Shown: in pieces, positions 16,129 through 24,686 of the stretch
Layout: each line of letters opens with the position of its first letter
Position numbering within the stretch: position 1 is the first letter of the stretch
NCBI GenBank assembly: GCA_039808025.1
Contig: JBDHSK010000009.1
Coordinates: 62,001 to 126,000 of the forward strand
Direction: 5' to 3'
Source of the DNA: Sandaracinobacteroides sp039808025
GTDB taxonomy: Bacteria; Pseudomonadota; Alphaproteobacteria; Sphingomonadales; Sphingomonadaceae
Length of the DNA stretch: 64,000 bases
The notes under the pieces: generated by a model
What the model was told of the DNA's origin: nothing
Database searches by the model: none
Seen by the model: only the letters and a program-made list of their open reading frames with translations
Program-made: the position numbers and the translations under genes

Positions 16129-16305
16129 TCAGTTGGCGATGGGGATGGAGGCGATTTCCATGATGCCCCACACCAGATAGAGCACTGTCGGGATGGTTAT
16201 CCCGAGGAACAGCAGCAGGAACGGATTGTCGAGAATCTGCTGCATGGCGGGGATGCGTTCGGGTGGTTCGGTTGCCTTGCGTTCCTTGGTGTCGGCATCA
16301 TCCAT
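16129..16305 (-). CDS. Small single-helix subunit (IIa-like) of heme-copper enzyme
   Basis: A 58-residue protein: 25 polar residues, then one hydrophobic helix (PFLLLFLGITIPTVLYLVWG, about residues 28-47) and a short tail. In ba3-type oxidases a separate one-helix subunit IIa takes the place of the missing first helix of subunit II; size, topology and position directly before the subunit II gene all match that role. ATG 16305 is chosen because GGGGAAGGA lies six bases ahead; ATG 16311 would leave no spacing. As first gene of the leftward operon it follows the FNR/DNR-type box at 16498-16511. Sequence identity with known IIa proteins cannot be judged by eye. Confidence 0.75.
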   Translation of the reverse strand: MDDADTKERKATEPPERIPAMQQILDNPFLLLFLGITIPTVLYLVWGIMEIASIPIAN

Positions 16306-16839
16306 GATCATTCCTTCCCCAGAGCAGGGGGAGGGCACCGCCAGATACGCCGGCAGGAAGATGTCTCCTGCTCTCCCCCCATTTGGTCCGTCACCGATGC
16401 CGGTCGATCGGCCGGACCTGCCGCCAGACCTGCATGGTACAAAGCCTGAAAGGCTGCTGACCTTGCGGGATAAGTGCACAAAAGTGCCGCCCGGGACTTG
16501 ATGCATGTCAAGGATGCAAGAATCGCACCATGGCGGTTCGGGATTGATCCTTCAGGGATCACCCGGCCAATGCGCCTCTAGAGCATCGGAACAAGCGGGA
16601 AGCAGGATGAGCAACGAGCGTGTGCTGGCGATCAGCCGGCTGTCGCCAGGTGGGCAACCATCGGCAAGTTGCGGCAGAATGACGCTGCCCGAACCTTCCC
16701 GGGTTTCATGTAAAAGATGTCTGGATGTTATAAAACTGTTGATTATGACTATGCGGTGAGGCGTCGGAGTCGCCAGGCCTCAGGGGCAGGAAAACTGCTG
16801 GCAGGAATAACTTCTGGCAGGAATAACAAGGGGGAAGTC
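16306..16839. other. Divergent intergenic region
   Basis: A 534-base region between the leftward heme-copper operon and the rightward TonB receptor gene. It contains the FNR/DNR-type box at 16498-16511 and an AT-richer stretch around 16705-16760 that may hold the receptor promoter, with a strong ribosome site (GGGGGAAG) at 16830-16836. No convincing coding sequence is seen; frames that are open here lack ribosome sites and continue from genes on either side. Confidence 0.6.
16498..16511. promoter_or_regulatory. FNR/DNR-type box
   Basis: TTGAT-GCAT-GTCAA, two 5-base half-sites four bases apart. It matches the consensus TTGAT-N4-ATCAA of the FNR/ANR/DNR/FixK family with one variation (G for A) that is common in NO-responsive DNR/NNR sites. 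It lies 193 bases upstream of the small subunit gene, so it would serve a promoter with a leader of about 150 bases, and some 330 bases from the TonB receptor start. Control by low oxygen or nitric oxide would fit the operon's proposed role. Confidence 0.6.
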
Positions 16840-19500
16840 ATGCTGAACAACGGAAGTGGCGCCAGGCAGGCGCTTTTTTGCTCGGTGGCCCTTGGTGCAC
16901 TGGGGGTTGCCGTTCCGGCAATGGCGCAAAGCGGTGCCGCAGCCGATGATCAGGATATCGTCGTCACCGGCACGCTCATCCGGCAGAGCACGCTGCCCTC
17001 TCCGATCACCGTCATCGGCGGCGATGACATTACGGCCCGCGCGCTCACCAATGCGGCTGAGCTGGTAAACATCCTGCCGGCCAACTCGGGGTCCGAGGCG
17101 GGGACCGATCAGCTTGGTCAGCCGCTTACGTCGGGCACCGCCCAGTTCAACCTGCGCAACCTTGGCCTTGGATCTACGCTGGTGTTGCTGAACAGCCGCC
17201 GCCACACGATTTCGGCCGTTGCCAACAACGATGGCAGCACCTTTGTCGACATCAATTCGATGGTGCCGCTGATTGCCGTGCAGCGCATGGAAGTCGTGAA
17301 GGACGGTGCCGCCGCCACCTATGGATCGGATGCAGTGGCAGGCGTCGTCAACTTCATCACCGTCAAGCGGGTGGACAGCCCCACAGTTGCCGGGCGAATC
17401 AACTTCATCGACGGTTCGCGCCAGTACAATCTCGATGGCATCATCGGCTTTGAAATGGGCGGCGGCGACCTGGTGGTGGCGGCATCCTACTACCGCAGCA
17501 CCCGGCTCGCCTCCTATCAACGCCTTTTCTCGACGGCTTCGACGTTCGGGCGCCCGGCGTGGCATTCGGTTTCAAGCTACGGGATGCCCGGCTCGTATTT
17601 CGTACCCAGCCTCAAGGGCTATCGCCCCGACCCTGAGTGCACCAACAGTGCCTTCCCCGAAAGCTACAAGCTTTCCGCCAATGATTTCTGTCGGTTCGAC
17701 TTTTCCGGCTATTACGACCTCATCCCCAAGGAAGAGCGCATCCAGCTGTTCAGCAGCTATAATGCCGCGTTTGGCGATTCCGTCGCCCTCAATCTCGAGG
17801 TTGCCTACGCCAAAACCAACAACACCAATACCTCGTCGCCGTCGTTTCCTATTCTGGCCGTTTCGCCGATCGTACCTGCCACCCACCCTGACAACCCGTT
17901 CGGCGAGGCCGTCTATTTTCGCGGTCGCCTGCTGAATGGTGAATACGGGCCATCGGTCACCCGCAACAATTACGAAACGTTCCGGATCGCCGGCGGGCTG
18001 GAAGGGGCGCTGTCGGCGCACTGGAACTGGTCGGTCAATGCCACCTACAGCCAGCAGACGGTGTTCTACAACAAGCCCGACACCATCAAGACACAGTTCA
18101 TCAATGCCCTGAACGGGCTTGGCGGGCCAGGCTGCAACCCAGCCACCGGCGTCCCCGGCACCGGGAACTGCCAGTATTTCAACCCCTTCGGCTCTTCTTA
18201 TCTGGGAACGGGCACCGGCAACAGCGACGAACTGGTGCAGAGCCTGATCGGCTATACCGACATGCACGGCAAGGCGACGCTTGCCACCATCGATGGCGTG
18301 GTCTCGGGCGACCTGTTCGAGCTGGCCGGAGAAACCGTGCAGGCAGCGGCCGGCGTTCAGTATCGCCGCAGCACCTTCCGGCACGACTGGGGGGCGCTCA
18401 TCAATGCCGGGGAATTGATCACTCTTGGGCAGGCGCCGGATTTCTCGGGCTCGCAGGCCACCTTTTCGGCGTTCGGTGAACTGAAGGTACCGCTGGGCAG
18501 TGTGGCACAGGCCAGTTTTTCAGGCCGCTATGAAAAATACAAGGACAGCTTCGGCCGCTTCACCCCCAAGATCTCGCTGCTAGCCTACCCGATCGAGATG
18601 CTGACCCTGCGCGCCAGCTGGGGCAAGGCATTCCGCGCCCCCGGGGTTTACCAGCAATATGCAGTGCAATCGGCACAGCCGGGGGTTGTCGACCCGAAGT
18701 CGGGGGCGTTCGTCTTCGTCAATTCCCAGACTTTCGGTGACCGCAACCTGTCGCCCGAGCGTTCGACCAACTGGAACCTTGGCGCCACCTTTACGCCTGT
18801 CAGCAATCTCGAACTGAATGTCGATTACTACAGCTTCAAGTACAAAGACCTGATCGTAAAGGAAAACCCGCAGCCATTCATCAATCAGGCCCACAAGGAC
18901 GATCTGGCGGGGCTGAACGGAACCGACGCCCAGAAACGGGTGCATCGCGATGTCAACGGCAACCTGCAACTGGTTGATCTGCATTTCATCAACGCCTCCT
19001 CGGTCGAGGTGGAGGGTCTCGACATCGGCGGACGGCTGTGGTTCGATACCAACGCCGGGCGGTTCGAGGTGCGCGCTGACTGGGCGCATGTGGTGAAATA
19101 CGATATCCGCTCGGTGGCGGGCGGACCGGTCATCAACGGCCTTGGCAGCGTCAACTTCAACAACCTTGGCCATTCGATGCCGCAGAACCGGGTGGAATAC
19201 GGGCTGTACTGGACGATGGGCGGCCACAGCCTGAATGTGCTTGGCCACCATATCAGCGGCTACAAAAACGATCGCGCCGGAATTACCGACCCGCATATCA
19301 AGGCGCAAAATACCTTCGATCTGCAATACAGCCTGACACTTGACGGGCTGATGGGGCTAGGCGGCACGACATTCACGGTTGGTGCCATCAATGTGTTCAA
19401 CAAGGCGCCACCGCTTGCCCAGCTGTATCTTGGCTTCGACCCGACTGTGCATGATCCGCGCGGCCGGGTGATCCATATCGGAATCAACCAGAAATTCTGA
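16840..19500 (+). CDS. TonB-dependent outer-membrane receptor
   Basis: An 886-residue receptor that imports a bulky substrate across the outer membrane using TonB energy. It has a signal peptide (cleavage near PAMAQS), then a TonB-box-like stretch (DIVVTG near residue 39), the plug domain with FNLRNLGLGSTLVLLN and EVVKDGAAATYGSDAVAGVVNF, and a long beta-barrel that ends in the aromatic NQKF, as outer-membrane proteins do. The plug's layout is that of the large sphingomonad receptor group. Substrate unknown. The neighbours (MFS transporter and SDR downstream, catabolic genes upstream) suggest a carbon source such as a steroid or terpenoid rather than iron. ATG 16840 is supported by GGGGGAAG and by the signal peptide. 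Confidence 0.93.
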   Translation: MLNNGSGARQALFCSVALGALGVAVPAMAQSGAAADDQDIVVTGTLIRQSTLPSPITVIGGDDITARALTNAAELVNILPANSGSEAGTDQLGQPLTSGTAQFNLRNLGLGSTLVLLNSRRHTISAVANNDGSTFVDINSMVPLIAVQRMEVVKDGAAATYGSDAVAGVVNFITVKRVDSPTVAGRINFIDGSRQYNLDGIIGFEMGGGDLVVAASYYRSTRLASYQRLFSTASTFGRPAWHSVSSYGMPGSYFVPSLKGYRPDPECTNSAFPESYKLSANDFCRFDFSGYYDLIPKEERIQLFSSYNAAFGDSVALNLEVAYAKTNNTNTSSPSFPILAVSPIVPATHPDNPFGEAVYFRGRLLNGEYGPSVTRNNYETFRIAGGLEGALSAHWNWSVNATYSQQTVFYNKPDTIKTQFINALNGLGGPGCNPATGVPGTGNCQYFNPFGSSYLGTGTGNSDELVQSLIGYTDMHGKATLATIDGVVSGDLFELAGETVQAAAGVQYRRSTFRHDWGALINAGELITLGQAPDFSGSQATFSAFGELKVPLGSVAQASFSGRYEKYKDSFGRFTPKISLLAYPIEMLTLRASWGKAFRAPGVYQQYAVQSAQPGVVDPKSGAFVFVNSQTFGDRNLSPERSTNWNLGATFTPVSNLELNVDYYSFKYKDLIVKENPQPFINQAHKDDLAGLNGTDAQKRVHRDVNGNLQLVDLHFINASSVEVEGLDIGGRLWFDTNAGRFEVRADWAHVVKYDIRSVAGGPVINGLGSVNFNNLGHSMPQNRVEYGLYWTMGGHSLNVLGHHISGYKNDRAGITDPHIKAQNTFDLQYSLTLDGLMGLGGTTFTVGAINVFNKAPPLAQLYLGFDPTVHDPRGRVIHIGINQKF

Positions 19501-19566
19501 TAGCGGCGCCTGAAACGCAAAGAGGAGGGCGCCAGGATCACCCGCAACACTGACCCGCAACCGCAG

Positions 19567-20895
19567 GTGCTGACGGCAGGACAGGCCAATTACGCCCTGG
19601 TCGTGTTCCTGCTTGCCTACGTGCTGTCGTTCGTCGACCGTCAGGTTCTCAGCCTGATGGTCGACCCCATCCGCCGCGACCTGAATCTCAGCGATATTCA
19701 GATGGGGTTGCTGCAGGGCGTTGCGTTCGCCCTGCTGTATGCCACCATGGGTATTCCCTTCGGGTTGCTGGCCGACCGGGTGTCGCGCCGGCGGCTGATC
19801 GCGGCCGGAGTGCTGTTCTGGAGCGCGGCTACCGCCATGTGCGGGCTGGCCCGCAGCTTTCCCGCCCTGTTTGTGGCCCGTATCGGCGTTGGCGTGGGCG
19901 AGGCGGCGCTGTCTCCGGCGGCACATTCCTTTCTCAGCAATGCCTTTGCCCGCCACAAGCTGACGAAGGCGATGGCGATCTACAATCTGGGCATTACCCT
20001 GGGTGGCGGCATGGCCCTGATCATCGGTGGCTCGGTGGTTGAACTGATAGCCCGCGGCGGAACGCTGCATCTGCCGCTGCTTGGCGAACTGGCCAGCTGG
20101 CAGACGGCGTTTCTGGTGGTGTCGTTGCCGGGGCTGCTGGTAACGCTGCTGGTGCTTGGCACCCGCGAGCCGCCTCGCCCGCACCTGACCGTTGACACCC
20201 CCCAGGCAGCGCCGCTGGGCGAGGTTTTCCGTTACATGTGGCTGCACCGGCGCACCTTCGTTGCCATTCACCTAAGTTCGGCGGTGTTCGGGCTTTATGG
20301 CTACAGCCTGCTGGGATGGTACCCGACACTTCTGATCCGCAGTTTCGGGCTCAGCGTCGGCGAGGCGGGGTTGGCGCTGGGGCTGAACCAGCTGGTGCTG
20401 GGCAGCCTTGGTTCCATCACCTTTGGCCTGGTGGCCGACCGGCTGGCCGCGCGGGGACGAAGCGATTCCAACCTGCTGGTGGTGGCGGCAATCGGGCTGG
20501 CGGTGGTGGTTCCGGCCACCCTTACGCCGCTGATGCCCAACCTTGTGCTGTTTCTGGTGATGCTGGCGCCGGCGGTGTTCCTCTACAATGGGTATTTCGG
20601 CTGCTCGGTTGCGGCCATCCAGCTGGCTTCGCCACCGTCGATGCGCGGCATCGGTTCGGCACTGTTCCTGCTCAGCAACAGCCTGGTGGGGTTGTCGCTG
20701 GGCATGGTGGCGGTTCCCGTCATCGACAAATGGCTGTTCGGCGGCACCGGGGCGCTTGGCCCGGCGCTGGCAGTGATTGCTGCCGTTGCCTGCAGTGTCG
20801 CGGCCCTGATCGCGTTTTCAGGGATAGCGCATTTCGGGGCACTGGCCCGCCAGCAGGCCAGCGCCCTGCAGGAAGAGGCAGCGCCGATCAGCTGA
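19567..20895 (+). CDS. MFS transporter (spinster-like)
   Basis: A 12-helix major facilitator transporter of at least 442 residues. It shows the N-terminal signature SFVDRQVLSL, the loop 2-3 motif GLLADRVSRRRL and GLVADRLAARG at the corresponding place in the second half. This layout matches the spinster-like family that is common beside TonB receptors in sphingomonads. It probably carries the receptor's substrate or a product across the inner membrane. The start is odd: GTG 19567 has no ribosome site, while GAGGAGGG at 19522-19529 sits ideally before an ATC codon at 19537, in the same frame, which would add ten residues (ITRNTDPQPQ). Initiation at ATC is therefore possible. Confidence 0.88.
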   Translation: MLTAGQANYALVVFLLAYVLSFVDRQVLSLMVDPIRRDLNLSDIQMGLLQGVAFALLYATMGIPFGLLADRVSRRRLIAAGVLFWSAATAMCGLARSFPALFVARIGVGVGEAALSPAAHSFLSNAFARHKLTKAMAIYNLGITLGGGMALIIGGSVVELIARGGTLHLPLLGELASWQTAFLVVSLPGLLVTLLVLGTREPPRPHLTVDTPQAAPLGEVFRYMWLHRRTFVAIHLSSAVFGLYGYSLLGWYPTLLIRSFGLSVGEAGLALGLNQLVLGSLGSITFGLVADRLAARGRSDSNLLVVAAIGLAVVVPATLTPLMPNLVLFLVMLAPAVFLYNGYFGCSVAAIQLASPPSMRGIGSALFLLSNSLVGLSLGMVAVPVIDKWLFGGTGALGPALAVIAAVACSVAALIAFSGIAHFGALARQQASALQEEAAPIS

Positions 20896-21658
20896 TGGTG
20901 GCGCCTCCGTCGACGACGAACGCCTGTCCGGTGGCAAAGGCTCCGGCGGGGCTTGCCAGATAGACTGCCATTCCGGCGATTTCGTCAGGCTCGCCGATGC
21001 GCTTCAGGCACGACCCGGCGGTAGATTGCCTGAGAATCCCGGGGTCTTCCCAGAGGGCGCGGGCGAAATCCGTGCGGATTAGGCCGGGGCAGATGCAGTT
21101 CACCCGCACGCCCTGAGGCCCCAGTTCAGCCGCGAGGTTGCGTGCCAGCTGCATGTCGGCTGCTTTTGATACATTGTAGGCGCCGATCAGCGGCATGGCC
21201 CTTAGCCCGCCGATCGACGAGATGATGGTGATGCTGCCGCTACCGCGCGCGGCCATCTGCGGGGCCAGCATCTGGATCAGCCAGTGGTTGGAGAGGATGT
21301 TGTTTGCAAGAATCTTCTGGAACTGATCGTCGCTGATGCCCTGCAACGGCCCGAAATAGGGGTTGGTGGCGGCGTTGCACACCAGTGTCGTTACCTTGCC
21401 ATGGGTGCGAAGGGCATGGTCGGCCAGCGCCTGCAGGGCCTCTTTCGAACTGATGTTGGCGGCAAAGGCCGAACAGGCGTTGCGGCCGATGGCCGCGTTG
21501 ATCTCAGCGGCGGCCGCCTCGCAGGCATCCTGCTTGCGGCTTGAGACGATGACATCAGCGCCATGTTCGGCGAGGCGGTGGGCAATGGCCCTCCCGATCC
21601 CCCGCGAGGACCCGGTAACGACAGCCGCTTGTCCGTTCAGGTCGAACAGGCTTCCCAT
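20888..21658 (-). CDS. SDR family oxidoreductase
   Basis: A 256-residue short-chain dehydrogenase: VTGSSRGIGRAIA near residue 15, an arginine-containing end of the second strand (VSSRKQD, favouring NADP), CNAAT in place of NNAG, IISSIGG with the active serine, and YNVSK with Tyr and Lys. The layout resembles 3-oxoacyl-ACP reductase-like enzymes and DHRS4-like ketone reductases. ATG 21658 follows AAAGGA at seven bases. Upstream in-frame sequence runs through the tRNA gene and is not coding. Its end overlaps the convergent MFS gene by eight bases. Substrate unknown; it may act on the compound imported by the receptor and transporter. Confidence 0.85.
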   Translation of the reverse strand: MGSLFDLNGQAAVVTGSSRGIGRAIAHRLAEHGADVIVSSRKQDACEAAAAEINAAIGRNACSAFAANISSKEALQALADHALRTHGKVTTLVCNAATNPYFGPLQGISDDQFQKILANNILSNHWLIQMLAPQMAARGSGSITIISSIGGLRAMPLIGAYNVSKAADMQLARNLAAELGPQGVRVNCICPGLIRTDFARALWEDPGILRQSTAGSCLKRIGEPDEIAGMAVYLASPAGAFATGQAFVVDGGATIS

Positions 21659-21828
21659 GCAACAATCCTTTCGCTGGCAAGATGATATGGCTTGTTGTGC
21701 CCGGTTGCCGCGCCTTGGCCAAGCGATTGTTGGCAAGGCCAATGGTGGCCGAAAACCGGGCTGGCGACAGCCAGGTGACGGATTTGACGGATTGCAGCAG
21801 CGTCTGGCTTCCTGTAGGCGGACAGCGC

Positions 21829-21904
<76 letters not shown>

Positions 21905-22292
21905 CTCCTCCCGCACTTCATTCGTGTTTTCAACTGGTTGGCTTGTTATTTGATTGGCCGAACCTCCGATGCAGATCTTGTGCATCGCGTTCGCACCGGC
22001 GGGTTTGTGCCGCCGTCATAACCTGTTGCGGTTGGGAAAGGTGCGTCAACGGTTCGGGTAATGCCAGATGAAAGGGATGTCGACCTGCCCGCACCTGAGT
22101 GATGGGGCGGAGTCTCTTCTGATGTCAGGCAGGGGGGAATCTTGTTCTCATATCTGTCAGGTCTGCAACAAATCATGCTTTTGCTGATCAGCCATGCAGA
22201 ATTTCGATGCCATGATGTTTCTGTGGTGCCAACGGATTGGAACTGATGTATATTCCATGCTCGGCTGACTGGCCCGGGCAGGGGTGCGCGCG
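21905..22292. other. Intergenic region upstream of the accessory operon
   Basis: A 388-base gap between tRNA-Thr and the alpha/beta hydrolase gene. No gene is visible and no second copy of the tRNA 3' end, so a tRNA-targeted insertion is not shown here. The last 60 bases are AT-richer and include TATATT at 22249-22254, a possible -10 element, though no good -35 lies at the proper distance. A GCAGGGG ribosome site precedes ATG 22293. Confidence 0.5.
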
Positions 22293-23315
22293 ATGGAGCC
22301 AACTGTTTATCCCGTTACGACGGCAGACGGTGTGGCGTTGCGCCTTCGTCGATATTCTCCAACGGAACGTCGCCACTCAGAGCCAGTAATCCTTGTTCAT
22401 GGCGCAGGCGTTCGCAGCCGCATCTTCGAGCCGCCAACAGCTACGACTTTGCCTGCCATGCTGGCCGACGCCGGGCATGACGTCTGGCTGCTGGACTGGC
22501 GGGCGTCCATCGACATTCCACCAAACCACTGGACGCTCGATAAGGCAGCCGTGTTCGATTATCCGGCCGCTATTGCCATGGTTCGTGATGTGACGGGCGC
22601 CAGTACGGTAAAAGCGGTGATCCACTGCCAGGGATCGACCAGCTTCATGATGTCACTTTGTGCCGGTTTGCTTCCCGACGTGTCGAGCGTGGTGTCCAAT
22701 GCCGTCGCGTTGCATACGGTCGTGCCGTTTCTGGCGCGGGTGAAGGCTGCTGTCGCCACCGATACCGTGGGCAGGCTGTTCGACTATCTCAATCCGCAAT
22801 GGGGGCTGCATGTCAGCGGTTTTGCGCCCCGTCTCATCGACTGGTGGGTGCGTGCCACACATCACGAATGCCGCAATCCGGTCTGCAAACATTCCAGCTT
22901 CACCTATGGCTCGGGCTTTCCGACGCTCTGGCTGCACGAGAACTTGGATGACACGACGCATGAATGGCTAAAGGGAGAATTCGCCGCCGTTCCGATGACC
23001 TTCTTCCACCAGATGAAGCGCTGCATTGCTGCGGGGCACCTGGTATCGACCGGCGCCTTCGATCAGCTTCCGGCTGATTTTGTCGCTCAGGCGCCGCGAA
23101 CCGACGCGCGCATCCTGTTTCTTTGCGGCGAACGCAACGCCTGTTTTCTGGCCGAAGGAATGGCGCGCACCTGCGATTTCTTCGAGCGCCACGCGCCTGG
23201 CCGTCATGATTTCCAGCAAGTCGCCAGGTACGGTCACCTCGATGTCTTTATCGGCAGGAATGCGGCGAACGACGTTCTGCCGATGATCGTCGATCATCTG
23301 GGGAGGCCGTCATGA
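22293..23315 (+). CDS. Alpha/beta hydrolase with cysteine nucleophile
   Basis: A 340-residue alpha/beta-hydrolase-fold protein, first gene of the eight-gene operon. The oxyanion strand is ILVHGAGVRSR near residue 33. At the nucleophile elbow the motif is VIHCQGST, with Cys112 where most members have serine, as in PHA synthases and dienelactone hydrolase. The terminal histidine is in YGHLDVFIG. From memory, a domain of this type forms the C-terminus of long cholesterol-oxidase-like GMC proteins, and a GMC oxidoreductase is encoded at the other end of this operon. A thioester or acyl-transfer role is possible. ATG 22293 is preferred over GTG 22284 because of GCAGGGG seven bases ahead. No signal peptide. 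Confidence 0.8.
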   Translation: MEPTVYPVTTADGVALRLRRYSPTERRHSEPVILVHGAGVRSRIFEPPTATTLPAMLADAGHDVWLLDWRASIDIPPNHWTLDKAAVFDYPAAIAMVRDVTGASTVKAVIHCQGSTSFMMSLCAGLLPDVSSVVSNAVALHTVVPFLARVKAAVATDTVGRLFDYLNPQWGLHVSGFAPRLIDWWVRATHHECRNPVCKHSSFTYGSGFPTLWLHENLDDTTHEWLKGEFAAVPMTFFHQMKRCIAAGHLVSTGAFDQLPADFVAQAPRTDARILFLCGERNACFLAEGMARTCDFFERHAPGRHDFQQVARYGHLDVFIGRNAANDVLPMIVDHLGRPS

Positions 23316-24202
23316 CGATCCCCGCGCGACAGAAGCGGCTTGCCGGCACCCATGCCATGGTCGATGGTATCCGTTACGAGATGCCGATCGACAGCTGGGA
23401 AGCCTCGTCGATCATCGCCGCCTTCCCCTGTGATTATGAGGCAGCCAAGGCGCTGCTTCCACCAGGCGACATCCATCCGTTCCGCTTGTGGAAGCGCGCG
23501 CTTCTGGTCGTCACGGTGATCGACTATCGCCAGACCGACATCGGCAGCTACATCGAATATTCGATGGCTATCGCCTGCACCAAGGGGGCAAGGCCGGCAC
23601 CTCGGCTGCTGCCGGCGATCTTTATGAAGTGGTTCGGCACGGGGCAATTTGTGATCGATCTGCCTGTCTCCACCGAGGTTTCGACCAAGGGCGGCAAGGG
23701 TATCTGGGGTATGCCCAAGCACCAGGAATCGCTGGACTATGTTGAGGGTCAGGCCTGGATCAGCGCCCAGTACGACAAGGACGGCCAGATGGCGACACGC
23801 TTCGATGTGCGCCGCCCGCGCAAAACCGGGTTTCCACTGGCGATGGCGGCGATCAACTACTGCATGTTTCGCGGCATGATCTATCGCTCGTATATCTATT
23901 TCAGGGGAAAGGCGGGGCTCTGGCTGCGCAGACGTGGGGCGGCCAGGTTCCTGATCGGCGACCATGAGAGCGTTGCGCACCTGAAGGCCCTGAATGCCGA
24001 CACCAACCCGCTGTTCGCGGCGTATATGCCGGCGATCACCGGCGTGCTCGACGATTATCTGGAAAGCTGGTTCGTCACCTGGCCAAAGATGCCTGCAGCA
24101 CAGATCGGCGAAGGGCTGGAGGCCACCTATCCGCTGGGATACGGGCAGGATCGCCCACCGCCGCCGGTGCGCGACCCGGCCTTCGACCCCGACAAGGAGT
24201 AA
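23312..24202 (+). CDS. Acetoacetate decarboxylase family protein
   Basis: A 296-residue protein of the acetoacetate decarboxylase (ADC) fold. The segment GGKGIWGMPKHQES around residue 135 aligns with the ADC motif that bears the Schiff-base lysine (PKK in the clostridial enzyme). The first lysine is kept, but the second, which lowers its pKa, is histidine. Homologues with such changes include aldolases and dehydratases instead of decarboxylases, so the reaction is open; a beta-keto acid or unsaturated ketone substrate is likely. The gene overlaps its neighbour's stop as ATGA, and the protein has no signal peptide. In this operon the product may act on a ketone or keto acid released by the lipase-like or GMC enzymes. 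Confidence 0.82.
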   Translation: MTIPARQKRLAGTHAMVDGIRYEMPIDSWEASSIIAAFPCDYEAAKALLPPGDIHPFRLWKRALLVVTVIDYRQTDIGSYIEYSMAIACTKGARPAPRLLPAIFMKWFGTGQFVIDLPVSTEVSTKGGKGIWGMPKHQESLDYVEGQAWISAQYDKDGQMATRFDVRRPRKTGFPLAMAAINYCMFRGMIYRSYIYFRGKAGLWLRRRGAARFLIGDHESVAHLKALNADTNPLFAAYMPAITGVLDDYLESWFVTWPKMPAAQIGEGLEATYPLGYGQDRPPPPVRDPAFDPDKE

Positions 24203-24206
24203 GTCC

Positions 24207-24686
24207 ATGCCGCGCAGCCTGTTGCTGAACCATGCGATCCTGTTCCTCTGCTGCTCCATCTATCTAGGCACCGGGGTATCGCTGGTCTTCTTCCAGTTTC
24301 CGGTCGAGCCTCAGCTCACGCCAGACAATTACGCCCTGATTTTTGTCGGGCCGGTGATCCGTGCGACGCAGTTCTTCACCTGGATGACCATCGTGATGCT
24401 GATCACTGCACTGATCATGCTTCTGAGCGAATGGTTCACCGGTATCCGCTGGGTTCCGGTCGTCGTTCTGCTGGCTATCATCGCAGCCACCTTGCTGACC
24501 GTCTACGCGATCATCCCTTATAATGAGCGGCTCTATGCCGGAATTCCTGACGCCCGGGAACTTAAGCATGTGTTTCACGAATGGGCGCGGCTGAACCGCA
24601 TCCGCGTGGCGTTGTGGGCGGTGCAGTGGCTGGCGATGATGTACTGGTTCTATCGCCAGGCCTGGACTGCGCGGAGCGACGTATGA
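24207..24686 (+). CDS. Four-helix membrane protein of unknown function
   Basis: A 159-residue integral membrane protein with four predicted helices (about residues 7-27, 46-71, 80-101 and 132-152) and a soluble loop before the last one (YNERLYAGIPDARELKHVFHEWARLN) that carries charged and histidine residues. The layout recalls small anthrone-oxygenase-like or DUF1772-type proteins, but the resemblance is weak and I do not assign a function. It starts four bases after the ADC-like gene and overlaps the next gene as ATGA, so it is one of three small membrane proteins made together. A membrane-embedded lipid or quinone-binding role is only a guess. Confidence 0.75.
   Translation: MPRSLLLNHAILFLCCSIYLGTGVSLVFFQFPVEPQLTPDNYALIFVGPVIRATQFFTWMTIVMLITALIMLLSEWFTGIRWVPVVVLLAIIAATLLTVYAIIPYNERLYAGIPDARELKHVFHEWARLNRIRVALWAVQWLAMMYWFYRQAWTARSDV

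Noticed and set aside
13807..16305. Ordinary aa3 or cbb3 cytochrome c oxidase
   Set aside because: Subunit III is absent, subunit II has one helix, there are no CcoO/CcoP-type c-heme motifs, and the active-site tyrosine is replaced by glutamine.
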